Below, piece after piece: positions 56,220 to 64,000 of a DNA stretch of 64,000 nt. The notes under the pieces are model-generated. The model searched no databases. It saw nothing but the letters and a program-made list of their open reading frames with translations, and was not told where the DNA came from. The first letter of the stretch is position 1. Every line of letters starts with the position of its first letter. Source of the stretch: RYN-230 sp963760405. GTDB lineage: Bacteria; Actinomycetota; Actinomycetes; Streptosporangiales; Streptosporangiaceae. The DNA is taken from positions 930,001 through 994,000 of the forward strand of contig CAVXCV010000004.1 in NCBI GenBank assembly GCA_963760405.1, written 5' to 3'. The translations under genes and the position numbers were made by a program.

Positions 56220-57121
56220 CCGCCGCCGACGGTGAGCCCGGCGCGGCCTGCGTCCAGGTTCGCGGCACCGTCCTCACCGTGCGCAAAGTGGACGCCTACT
56301 ACGCGATGACCGTGGTCGCCCCGGGGATCGCGGCCCGGTTCCGGGCCGGCCAGTTCGTCGCGGTCGCGGTGGGCGGCCCGGACACCTCCATGCTGCTCCG
56401 CCGCTCGTTCTCCATCCATGACGTGCGCCCAGATCACGGCGGTACGGTGGAATTCGTGTTCGCCGCGGTCGGGCCGGGCACCCGCTGGCTGGCCGAACGC
56501 CGGACCAGGGACGTGCTCGACCTGGTCGGGCCGCTCGGACGGCCCTTCCCGGTGCCCCGCGACCCGGTGAGGTGCCTGCTGGTCGGCGGTGGCTACGGCA
56601 GCGCGCCGCTGTTCCCGCTGGCCGAGCGGCTGCGCTCGCGGGACTGCCAGGTGGATTTCCTGCTCGGGGCGGCCAGCGCGGACCGGGTGTTCGGCGCGCT
56701 CACCGCCCGGCGGACCGGGCGCACCGCCGCGGTCACCACCGAGGACGGCTCGATGGGCGTGCGCGGCCTGGTCACCGACCGGCTCACCCAGATCATCCAC
56801 GAGGCGCGCACCGACGTGATCTACGCGTGCGGCCCGATGGGCATGCTGCGCCAGGTCACCATGCTGGCCAGCCGGTACGACATCCCCGCGCTGACCCTGG
56901 TCGAGGAGTCGATGGCCTGCGGCATCGGGGTGTGCATGACCTGCGTGCTGCCGGTGGTGGGGGAGGACGGCGTCACCCGGATGGTCCGCTCCTGCACGGC
57001 AGGCCCGGTGTTCCGCGGGGACGAGGTGCGCTGGGACGACATCGGCAGCATCCCGTTCGACGCGCTAGGCGCGCCGGGCTGGAAGCCGCGGCCCGTAGCC
57101 GCGGCCTGCCGCAGCCGGTAG
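56216..57121 (+). CDS. pyrK: dihydroorotate dehydrogenase electron-transfer subunit
   Basis: A 301-residue iron-sulfur flavoprotein. FAD-binding LRRSFSIHDV, NAD-binding LVGGGYGSAPLFPLAERL and a [2Fe-2S] site with ESMACGIGVCMTC plus a distant RSCTAGPVF Cys. It passes electrons from PyrD to NAD+. GTG 56216 overlaps carB (GTGA). Its presence makes the neighbouring PyrD class 1B. Confidence 0.92.
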
Positions 57122-57151
57122 CCGCGCCCGGCGGCCTGCGAAAGGAGCAGC

Positions 57152-58117
57152 ATGGCGGTTGACCTGCGGACCCGGCTCGGCCACGTCGAGCTGCCGAATC
57201 CCATCCTCACGGCTTCCGGCTGCGCGGGCGCGGGCCGGGAACTGGCCCAGTTCTTCGACGTGGCCAAAATCGGGGCGGTCGTCACCAAGTCGGTGATGCT
57301 CGCCCCGCGCGCGGGCCGCCCGACCCCCCGGATGACGGAGACGCCCAGCGGGATGCTGAATTCGATCGGCCTGCAGGGCCCCGGCGTCGATGCTTTTCTG
57401 CAACGGGACCTCCCGTGGCTGCTGTCCCGCGGCGCCCGTGCGGTGGTCTCGATCGCCGGCAGCAGCGTGGAGGAATACGCGGAACTGGCGTCCCGGCTGT
57501 CCGACGCGGCCGGGGTGACCGCCGTCGAGGTGAACATCTCCTGCCCGAACGTGGCGGACCGGGGGCAGGTCTTCGCCTGCGACCCCGGCGCCTCGGCCGC
57601 GGTGATCGAGGCCGTCCGTGGCCGGATCCGATACGATGTGCCGGTTTTCGCCAAGCTGTCCCCGGATGTCACCGACATCGTGGCGATCGCCCGGTCCTGC
57701 GTGCGGGCGGGCGCGGACGGGCTGTCGCTGATCAACACCCTGCTCGGCATGGCCATCGACACGCAGACCATGCGCCCGGTGCTGGCCGGGGTAACCGGCG
57801 GCCTGTCCGGCCCGGCCATCCGGCCGGTGGCCGTCCGGTGCATCTGGCAGGTCCGCAAGGCACTGCCGGACGTGCCGATCATCGGCATGGGCGGGGTGCG
57901 ATCCGGCCGGGACGCGCTGGAACTCATCCTGGCCGGGGCCGCCATGGTCAGTGTCGGCACGACGATTTTCCATGATCCGTCCGCCTGTGTCCGGGTGCTC
58001 CGCGAACTCGACGAGGAACTGGCGCAGCGCGGGATCGAGCGGCTCGCCGATGTCATCGGCGTGGCCCACGAGCCGCGCGGTTCCGCTGCCCGCCGGCTCT
58101 CCGGCACCGCTTCGTAG
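57152..58117 (+). CDS. pyrD: dihydroorotate dehydrogenase catalytic subunit (class 1B)
   Basis: A 321-residue FMN barrel oxidising dihydroorotate to orotate. NPILTASGCAG, TPRMTETPSGMLNSIGLQG, catalytic Cys in VNISCPNV, KLSPDVTDI, GMGGVRSGRDALEL and VGTTIF. Cys rather than Ser as base marks class 1. GAAAGGAG precedes ATG 57152. It works with PyrK in the cytoplasm. Confidence 0.94.
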   Translation: MAVDLRTRLGHVELPNPILTASGCAGAGRELAQFFDVAKIGAVVTKSVMLAPRAGRPTPRMTETPSGMLNSIGLQGPGVDAFLQRDLPWLLSRGARAVVSIAGSSVEEYAELASRLSDAAGVTAVEVNISCPNVADRGQVFACDPGASAAVIEAVRGRIRYDVPVFAKLSPDVTDIVAIARSCVRAGADGLSLINTLLGMAIDTQTMRPVLAGVTGGLSGPAIRPVAVRCIWQVRKALPDVPIIGMGGVRSGRDALELILAGAAMVSVGTTIFHDPSACVRVLRELDEELAQRGIERLADVIGVAHEPRGSAARRLSGTAS

Positions 58118-58146
58118 CACGGCGTCATTGAAGTTCAGGAGGACAG

Positions 58147-58854
58147 TTGAGCCAGCCAGCGCCCATCGCCGTTGCCCTTGACGCGCCCGACCTGGAGACC
58201 GCGGCCCGCTGGGCCGGGCTGGTCACCCCGCACGTGAGCACCGTCAAGATCGGGCTCGAGCTGTACCTGCGGTACGGCCCCAGCGTGGTGGCCTCGATCC
58301 GGGGCGCCAGCGGAGTCCAGGTCTTCCTCGACTTGAAGCTGCATGACATCCCGGCCACCGTGGCCGGGGCAGCCCGGGCGGTGGCCCGGCTCCGCCCGGA
58401 ATTCGTCACTGTGCACGCGGCCGCTGGCTCGGAGGTCATCAGGGCCGCGGTCCAGGCCGCCCCGGACACCAAGATCGCCGCGGTGACCGTGCTGACCTCG
58501 ATCAGCCCGGCGGACCTGGAGGCGATCGGGATGCGCGGGCCGGTCCCGGACGCGGTGCTGCGGCTCGCCGCCCTCGCCGTGGCGGCCGGGGCGCGGGCCC
58601 TGGTCTGCTCGCCCCGGGAGGTGGCCGCGGTGCGCAGCGAGGTGGGGCCGGGTATCACGCTGATCACCCCCGGCGTCCGGCCGGCTGGCGCGGACCGGCA
58701 CGACCAAGCCCGGGTGGCCACCCCGGAGGAGGCGCTGCGGGCCGGCGCTGACCTGCTGGTGATCGGCCGGCCTATCACCGGGGCGCCCGACCCGGGCGCA
58801 GCGGCCTCGGCGATCGCGGCGCCGCTGCGCAAGCTCGTGTCGGCCCAGGAGTGA
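58147..58854 (+). CDS. pyrF: orotidine 5'-phosphate decarboxylase
   Basis: A 235-residue barrel of the actinobacterial-length type. It has VALDAPD, VKIGLELYLRYG, the catalytic DLKLHDIPATV, VTVLTS, TPGVRPAG and VIGRPITGAPDP. It makes UMP and ends the operon. TTG 58147 lies behind AGGAGGAC. About 248 AT-richer bases separate it from mihF. Confidence 0.93.
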   Translation: MSQPAPIAVALDAPDLETAARWAGLVTPHVSTVKIGLELYLRYGPSVVASIRGASGVQVFLDLKLHDIPATVAGAARAVARLRPEFVTVHAAAGSEVIRAAVQAAPDTKIAAVTVLTSISPADLEAIGMRGPVPDAVLRLAALAVAAGARALVCSPREVAAVRSEVGPGITLITPGVRPAGADRHDQARVATPEEALRAGADLLVIGRPITGAPDPGAAASAIAAPLRKLVSAQE

Positions 58855-59102
58855 TGGCCCTGGAGTGATGGCCCAGGGGTGAAATATGCCAGGTAGTGGG
58901 TTTGACGCGGACCGTCGCTGGGTGATGATAGCGGCATGGGCATGGCCAGTTTGACTACGTTATGTATTCAGGTCGCGACACAGAGTAATATCAGCCAATT
59001 TATGACGTAACAAACGGGTGTTTGCGTTGCCCTGGCGGGCTGAACTCGCTACTTTCCCTTCCCGACCGCAGTTTTCGATTCTGAAACCCGAGGTGACCCG
59101 GA

Positions 59103-59423
59103 GTGGCTCTTCCTCCTCTCACTCCCGATCAGCGTGCCGCTGCCCTTGAGAAGGCAGCAAGGGCACGCAAGGAACGGGCAGAGGTCAAGAACCGGTTGAA
59201 GCACGGTTCTACGACGCTGTCCCAAGTCCTCAAGGACGGCCAAAGTGATGACATCGTCGGAAAGATGAAAGTCTCCGCGCTACTGGAAGCCGTCCCGGGG
59301 ATCGGCAAGGTGCGTGCCCGGCAGATCATGGAGCGGCTGGGCATTGCCGAATCCCGCAGGGTGCGCGGCCTAGGTGCCAACCAGCGCGCGGCCCTGGAGA
59401 ATGAGTTCGGCGGCTCTATCTGA
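59103..59423 (+). CDS. mihF: actinobacterial integration host factor
   Basis: A 106-residue basic nucleoid protein: ALPPLTPDQRAAALEKAARA, KNRLKHGSTTLSQVL and the helix-turn-helix-like KVSALLEAVPGIGKVRARQI. This HhH-type fold binds DNA and shapes the nucleoid. GTG 59103 was chosen by homology. The preceding 248-base AT-rich zone (58860-59100) probably holds the promoter. Confidence 0.93.
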   Translation: MALPPLTPDQRAAALEKAARARKERAEVKNRLKHGSTTLSQVLKDGQSDDIVGKMKVSALLEAVPGIGKVRARQIMERLGIAESRRVRGLGANQRAALENEFGGSI

Positions 59424-59460
59424 CGCGGGCCGATGACCCCGGGGGCGGGCGCGGCAAACC

Positions 59461-59646
59461 ATGGCCAATGGCCGTTGCATCCGGCTATCTGGCCCGCGGT
59501 ACCGCGCTTGTCCGGGGGGGCGGGGGTCCGCCCGGCTGATTGTGCTTTCCGGCCCTTCCGGGGGGGGCCGTGTAGTGCCGTGGCTGGGCCCGGGGCGGAA
59601 TGCCGAAATCGGGCTCCCGGTATCGGTGACCGCTCGGCATCAGTGA
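59461..59646 (+). pseudogene. gmk: guanylate kinase remnant
   Basis: About 40 residues (59527-59646) match the start of Gmk: ARLIVLSGPSGGGRVVPWL, then LPVSVTAR. The P-loop SGPSGVGKS/T reads SGPSGGGR with a deletion of one or two codons, losing the essential Lys. The frame stops at 59644-59646. The remaining ~150 residues of Gmk (GMP-binding, lid) are not found in the 241 bases up to rpoZ. The position between mihF and rpoZ is the normal gmk site. Confidence 0.75.
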
Positions 59647-59887
59647 CTGTTCAGTATCAGTTACTGGTTTGCTCGCCGGGCCCCGGCGGACATCGCCGGT
59701 CCTGAGTACCGCTCGGCCAGTATCCAGTCGGCCAGTATCCGGGCTTCGCGGCCCGGGCGACGGCAGCCGGACGCTGGCGGCCGTCAGCGGCCGGTCCTGC
59801 TCTCCCGGGCCGGATGTGCGCTGCGGGCTGGTAGCCTAGAGCCTGGCTTAGCAGGCCAATCATCCGCGCGTACCCGACGGAAGGCAG

Positions 59888-60160
59888 ATGGTGGCAGGTA
59901 ACCCCGCCGCAGAAGGCATTACGAACCCGCCTATTGACGATCTTCTCGAGGTCGTTGACAGCAAGTACCGGCTGGTCATCATGGCTGCCAAGCGGGCGCG
60001 CCAGATCAACGCCTATTACGCCCAGCTCGGCGAGGGCCTGCTGGAGTACGTAGGCCCGCTAGTGGAGACCCGGGTCCAGGAGAAGCCGCTGTCCATCGCG
60101 CTGCGCGAGATCCGGCAGAACCTGCTGTCCGTGGTGGAGACGGCCGAGCCCACCGGCTGA
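59888..60160 (+). CDS. rpoZ: RNA polymerase omega subunit
   Basis: A 90-residue subunit that aids β' folding. NPPIDDLLEVVDSKYRLVIM, AAKRARQINAYYAQLGEGLL and EKPLSIALREI cover the family. GGAAGG precedes ATG 59888. It lies after the decayed gmk and 35 bases before coaBC. Confidence 0.94.
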   Translation: MVAGNPAAEGITNPPIDDLLEVVDSKYRLVIMAAKRARQINAYYAQLGEGLLEYVGPLVETRVQEKPLSIALREIRQNLLSVVETAEPTG

Positions 60161-60195
60161 TTCCCCGGCTGTCCTGACCTGCTGGCGCGCGCCCC

Positions 60196-61395
60196 ATGTC
60201 ATCGCGCATCGTTCTCGGCGTTGCCGGTGGCATCGCCGCCTACAAGGCATGTGACCTGCTCCGGCGGCTGACCGAGTCCGGGCACGAGGTCCGGGTCGTG
60301 CCGACCAGCGGGGCACTCCGTTTTGTCGGCGAGGCCACCTGGGCCGCCCTGTCCGGCCAGCCCGTCAGCACCGACGTGTGGGATGACGTGCCACATGTCC
60401 CGCACGTCCGGCTCGGCCAGGACGCCGACCTGGTGCTGGTCGCGCCGGCCACCGCCGACCTGCTCGCCCGGGCCGCCGCGGGTATGGCCGACGACCTGCT
60501 CACCTCGGTCCTGCTGACCGCCCGCTGCCCGGTGGTCTTCGCGCCCGCGATGCACACCGAGATGTGGCAGCATCCCGCCACCCAGGCCAACGTCGCCACG
60601 CTGCGCAGCCGGGGCTGCGTGCTGCTGGAGCCCGCCTCCGGGCGGCTGACCGGCAGCGACAGCGGCCCGGGCCGGCTGCCCGAGCCCGCGGAACTGTACC
60701 AGGCCGCGGTCCGGGTGCTGGCCCGGGGCGCCGCTGGGCTGCGGCCCGACCTGGCCGGCCGGCACGTGGTGGTGTCCGCGGGCGGGACCAGGGAGGAACT
60801 GGACCCGGTCCGGTTCATCGGCAACTGGTCGTCGGGACGGCAGGGGTACGCGCTGGCCCGGACCGCCGCCGCGCGGGGCGCCACGGTGACCCTGGTGTCC
60901 GCGAACGTGGCCCTCGACGATCCGGCCGGCGCCCGGATCGTCCCGGTCATCTCCGCCTGCCAGCTGCAGGAAGCCGTGACGGAGGCGGCCGCGTCCGCTG
61001 ATGCCGTGGTCATGGCCGCCGCGGTGGCCGACTACCGGCCGGCCACCCGGTACGACTCGAAGGTCAAGAAGATGGGCGCGGCGCCGGACCCGGTGGCCCT
61101 GGTGCTGAACCCGGACATCCTGCGCGAGCTGTCGGCGAAGCGCCGCCGGCCTGGCCAGGTCATCGTGGGATTCGCTGCGGAAACCGAGGACCTGCTCGGC
61201 AACGGCCGCGCCAAGCTGGCCGCCAAAGGCTGTGACCTGCTGGTTGTCAACCAGGTCGGCTCCGGCCTCGCCTTCGGCACCGCCGACAACGAAGCTGTCG
61301 TGCTGGCCCCGGACGGGGAGCAGACGCTGGTCCCGCGCGGGCCCAAGGAAGTCCTCGCCGACGTGGTCTGGGATCTCGTCGCTGCCCGGCTCTGA
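60196..61395 (+). CDS. coaBC: phosphopantothenoylcysteine synthase/decarboxylase
   Basis: A 399-residue bifunctional enzyme of CoA synthesis. The N-terminal FMN decarboxylase half (GVAGGIAAYKACDLLRRL, catalytic His near VPHVRLG, PAMHTEMW) joins the ligase half (VVSAGGTREELDPVRFIGN, SSGRQGYALA, AAVADYRP, KKMGAAPDPVALVLNPDIL split, LLVVNQVGSG). Standard length and order. Confidence 0.94.
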   Translation: MSSRIVLGVAGGIAAYKACDLLRRLTESGHEVRVVPTSGALRFVGEATWAALSGQPVSTDVWDDVPHVPHVRLGQDADLVLVAPATADLLARAAAGMADDLLTSVLLTARCPVVFAPAMHTEMWQHPATQANVATLRSRGCVLLEPASGRLTGSDSGPGRLPEPAELYQAAVRVLARGAAGLRPDLAGRHVVVSAGGTREELDPVRFIGNWSSGRQGYALARTAAARGATVTLVSANVALDDPAGARIVPVISACQLQEAVTEAAASADAVVMAAAVADYRPATRYDSKVKKMGAAPDPVALVLNPDILRELSAKRRRPGQVIVGFAAETEDLLGNGRAKLAAKGCDLLVVNQVGSGLAFGTADNEAVVLAPDGEQTLVPRGPKEVLADVVWDLVAARL

Positions 61396-61396
61396 C

Positions 61397-61466
61397 CGGC
61401 GCCTCCGGCTCTGGGCGGCGCCTCCGGCTCTGGGCGGCGCCTCCGGCTCTGGGCGGCGCCTCCGGC
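61397..61466. repeat. 19-base tandem repeat downstream of coaBC
   Basis: Three exact copies of CGGCGCCTCCGGCTCTGGG (61397-61453) and a partial fourth, starting two bases after the coaBC stop. Each unit contains a GGCGCC palindrome. The 292-base gap to metK shows no other element and no SAM-riboswitch motif. Confidence 0.9.
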
Positions 61467-61687
61467 CTCCCGGCGCTGCCCCACCTCCCCGCAATGCTCT
61501 CCGCGCACATTGCGTTACTCTGTGCATAACGTATCGCCGCTGGCCTGTGCAGTGCGGACAGTTGTTCGCCGCGGGCCAGGAATTTGCCGCGCGACCAGCC
61601 TGGCCAGGCCCGGTTAGGCCGCTCCCGGCCACAGGGCCCGGCTAGACTTCGGCGAGTCCTTAATCAGCGCACAGAAATGGGAGTCAG

Positions 61688-62881
61688 GTGGCCCGACGTC
61701 TTTTTACCTCCGAGTCCGTGACGGAGGGTCATCCGGACAAGATGGCCGATCAGATCAGTGACGCCATCCTCGATTCAATGATCAAGGATGACCCGAACAG
61801 CCACGTGGCCGTGGAGACGCTGATCACGACCGGCCAGGTGCACGTGGCCGGTGAGGTGACGACCGAGACATATGTCGATATCCCCGGCATCATCCGGGAG
61901 AAGATCCTGGAGATTGGCTACGACTCCTCGCTGAAGGGCTACGACGGGGCGTCCTGCGGGGTGTCGGTGTCTATTGGCTCCCAGTCCCCGGACATTGCCC
62001 AGGGCGTGCTGCACGCGTTCGAGCACCGGGAGGGCGAGGGTTCCTCTGAGCTCGACCGGCAGGGTGCGGGCGATCAGGGCCTCATGTTCGGCTACGCCTG
62101 CCGGGAGACTCCAGAGCTGATGCCGCTGCCGATCATGCTGGCGCACCGGCTGGCCCGCCGCCTGTCCGAGGTCCGCCGCAGCGGTGACGTGCCCTACCTC
62201 CGCCCGGATGGCAAGACGCAGGTGACGATCGAGTATGCCGGGGACAAGCCGGTACGGCTGGACACGGTGGTGGTCTCCGCCCAGCACGCCCCGGACATCG
62301 ACCTCAAGGAACTGCTGGCCCCGGATGTCCGGGACTATGTGGTCGCGCCGATCATCTCCGCGCTGGACATCGACACCAGCCAGTACCGGCTGCTGGTGAA
62401 TCCGACCGGGCGGTTCGAGATCGGCGGTCCGATGGGTGACGCCGGGCTGACCGGCCGGAAGATCATCATCGACACCTACGGCGGCATGGCCCGGCACGGT
62501 GGCGGCGCGTTTTCCGGCAAGGACCCCTCGAAGGTGGACCGCAGCGCCGCCTACGCCATGCGCTGGGTGGCCAAGAACGTGGTCGCCGCGGGCCTGGCCG
62601 ACCGGTGCGAGGCGCAGGTCGCCTACGCGATCGGCAAAGCCAAGCCAGTCGGTCTGTTCATCGAGTGCTTCGGCACCGAGCGGCTGCCGGTGGAGCACAT
62701 CCAGGACGCCGTGCTCCAGGTGTTCGACCTGCGCCCGGCCGCCATCATCCGGGACCTGGACCTGCTCCGGCCGATCTATGCGCAGACGGCCAGTTACGGT
62801 CACTTCGGCCGGGAAGAGCCGGACTTCTCCTGGGAGCGGACGGACCGGTCGGACAGCCTGCGCTCCGCGGCCGGGGTCTAG
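61688..62881 (+). CDS. metK: S-adenosylmethionine synthetase
   Basis: A 397-residue enzyme making SAM from methionine and ATP. FTSESVTEGHPDKMADQISD split by the start loop, GAGDQGLMFGYA, GGAFSGKDPSKVDRSAAYAM and SYGHFGRE are all intact. GTG 61688 follows GGGAGTCAG. The normal neighbour of coaBC and priA. Confidence 0.95.
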   Translation: MARRLFTSESVTEGHPDKMADQISDAILDSMIKDDPNSHVAVETLITTGQVHVAGEVTTETYVDIPGIIREKILEIGYDSSLKGYDGASCGVSVSIGSQSPDIAQGVLHAFEHREGEGSSELDRQGAGDQGLMFGYACRETPELMPLPIMLAHRLARRLSEVRRSGDVPYLRPDGKTQVTIEYAGDKPVRLDTVVVSAQHAPDIDLKELLAPDVRDYVVAPIISALDIDTSQYRLLVNPTGRFEIGGPMGDAGLTGRKIIIDTYGGMARHGGGAFSGKDPSKVDRSAAYAMRWVAKNVVAAGLADRCEAQVAYAIGKAKPVGLFIECFGTERLPVEHIQDAVLQVFDLRPAAIIRDLDLLRPIYAQTASYGHFGREEPDFSWERTDRSDSLRSAAGV

Positions 62882-62893
62882 CGGTCATAACGC

Positions 62894-62928
62894 GGCGGCC
62901 GGGAGCGACCACTCAGCGCCCGGCCGCC
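62894..62928. terminator. metK terminator
   Basis: Perfect 10-base arms 62894-62903 and 62919-62928, starting 13 bases past the metK stop. AT-richer DNA follows at 62970-63060. Confidence 0.7.
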
Positions 62929-63086
62929 TCATCCGCCCCAGGCGGCCGGGTGCCAGCGGTACCCGAGTAATTGCTCACAATGCGCATTTCCACCCTGGAC
63001 ATCGCAGAGCATCAAAATTTACGCTCATTACGCTCGGTTTAGTAATCAGGGAAAGTCCCTGTACCAACCTATGAGCCGGTGAGCAT

Positions 63087-63737
63087 TTGCCGTCGACCAC
63101 AGCGCGGGCCGCGCCCCCGCCCGAGGAGGGCGCCGGGCTGTCGGCTGATGCTGCCCCGGACACAGCCATCGACCCGGGTCCGGCGGCCGGCCCCGGCGCC
63201 CAGCCAGCCGCGCGCCACCGCAACGGGCTCGCCACAGCCGCCCTGCTGTGCGGGGTGCTGGGCGGCGCACTGGTCACGATCGTGGCCGGGCTGGTTTTCG
63301 GCCTTCTCGGCCTGCGCCGGGCCCAGCGCGGCGCAGGCGGCGCGCTGCGCTGCTGGCTCGGCATCGGCTTCGCGCTGGCCTGGGCCGGGGTTGCGGGTTA
63401 CCTGGTGCCCCATCTCATCCGCGCGGCGGATCCTGGCTGTGTCGCCTATAAGGGCTCTGCGCTGACTGCCTACGACCATGTGGCCGACGATGTCAGCACG
63501 GGCGTCAGCCGGGGTGTGCTGTCGCACGACCTGACCACCGCCATCAGCCAGTTCGACCAGGCCGCCGAGGCCAGCAGCGACCCGGCTACCACCCGGTCGC
63601 TGACCGCGCTGTCCCAGCAGATGCGGATCGTGGCCTCCGACCTCCGGGCCGGGGTGGTGGTACCGCGGCAGGTGGTGCTGGCGGCCAACCGGGACGCGGC
63701 GTTCGCCGACCGGGCCTGCGGCACGGTTCACCTGTAG
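63087..63737 (+). CDS. DUF4190-like membrane protein
   Basis: About 216 residues. A Pro/Ala-rich N-terminus of about 45 residues, two membrane helices (NGLATAALLCGVLGGALVTI and LGIGFALAWAGVAGYLVPHL) and an external helical domain with two Cys (DPGCVAYKG and DRACGTVHL) that could be disulfide-bonded. The start is a TTG and uncertain. Function unknown. Confidence 0.65.
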   Translation: MPSTTARAAPPPEEGAGLSADAAPDTAIDPGPAAGPGAQPAARHRNGLATAALLCGVLGGALVTIVAGLVFGLLGLRRAQRGAGGALRCWLGIGFALAWAGVAGYLVPHLIRAADPGCVAYKGSALTAYDHVADDVSTGVSRGVLSHDLTTAISQFDQAAEASSDPATTRSLTALSQQMRIVASDLRAGVVVPRQVVLAANRDAAFADRACGTVHL

Positions 63738-63826
63738 CCAGGCCAGCGCGCGGCCGGCACCAGCGCGTACCCCTACCAGCGCGCCATCGGTACCAGACTG
63801 TCCGAGGGCTCTGGTAGGACAGGACC

Positions 63827-64000
63827 GTGGCAGGGCCAGCGACTCAGCAGGGTACCCGGCGCTCCGGGGCCGCCCGCTCCCGCATGGCCGCCACCGGCGC
63901 AATCCAGGGTGACGTGCTGGGCACGGCAGCAGCCCCGGCCGCCACGCCGGCTGCAGAGTCGGCGGCCGCCACGACCCGCCCCAGAAAGCGACCTGGGAAG
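63827..64000 (+). CDS. probable priA (replication restart helicase), N-terminal fragment
   Basis: GTG 63827 opens a frame that runs off the window. Only a low-complexity Ala/Pro/Arg leader is visible (VAGPATQQGTRRSGAARSRM), so the sequence itself does not identify it. Location after metK, where priA stands in Streptomyces relatives, is the only basis for the call. Confidence 0.4.
   Translation, partial: MAGPATQQGTRRSGAARSRMAATGAIQGDVLGTAAAPAATPAAESAAATTRPRKRPGK

Noticed and set aside
61640..61690. SAM riboswitch upstream of metK
   Set aside because: No SAM-I or SAM-II/IV-type conserved core is visible; only the ribosome site and GC-rich DNA are present.

Overview
The window reads as a chromosomal segment of a soil-type, differentiating actinobacterium with very high G+C. 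The signs are GTG, TTG and ATG starts behind GGAGG-type ribosome sites, several PASTA and other Hanks-type kinases, a mycothiol-dependent isomerase family protein, BldD with its cyclic-di-GMP motif, actinobacterial IHF (mihF), and the order bldD / pyrR-pyrB-pyrC-carA-carB-pyrK-pyrD-pyrF / mihF / (gmk) / rpoZ / coaBC / metK / priA known from Streptomyces relatives. I cannot name a genus. A class 1B dihydroorotate dehydrogenase (pyrK-pyrD) and an ECF42-type sigma factor fit Streptosporangiales-like lineages.

Layout. 1-10 kb: an MFS tail, a CGNR regulator, a methyltransferase, an acyl-CoA ligase, a Doc-type toxin with antitoxin, an ECF42 sigma/DGPF pair, a SpoIIE-type phosphatase, and aroF preceded by an aromatic-codon leader peptide and attenuator. 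10-25 kb: small regulators with palindromic operators, a MEDS-STAS/RsbW-like partner-switching pair, two Ser/Thr kinases, a decayed ABC transporter/two-component locus, a PadR regulator, DedA, a Pat/Bar-like acetyltransferase and a thiolase. 25.8-34.9 kb: a compact minus-strand catabolic block (APC permease, DSD1-type PLP enzyme, SDR, cyclase, FGGY kinase of LsrK type, 2-hydroxyacid dehydrogenase, VOC protein) with a SorC/LsrR-type regulator. A bipartite operator sequence occurs three times in it. 35-47 kb: mixed housekeeping and hypothetical genes, including nfo, a PknL-like kinase beside an Rv2175c-like protein, and metF. 47-64 kb: bldD, the pyrimidine operon behind a PyrR-binding leader, then mihF, rpoZ, coaBC, metK and the probable start of priA.

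Gene decay is the other theme. The carB reading frame is broken by one extra base. gmk is reduced to an N-terminal remnant in its conserved slot between mihF and rpoZ. An ABC transporter and a two-component system are joined by what looks like a deletion that removed the 5' ends of both divergent operons. A sigma factor, a DUF1707 protein and a SnoaL-like gene also carry shifts. Some of these may be assembly indels; the gmk loss and the ABC/kinase scar are too large for that.

The most promising systems are the SorC-controlled operon with its three matching operators, the aroF leader attenuator, and the missing guanylate kinase.
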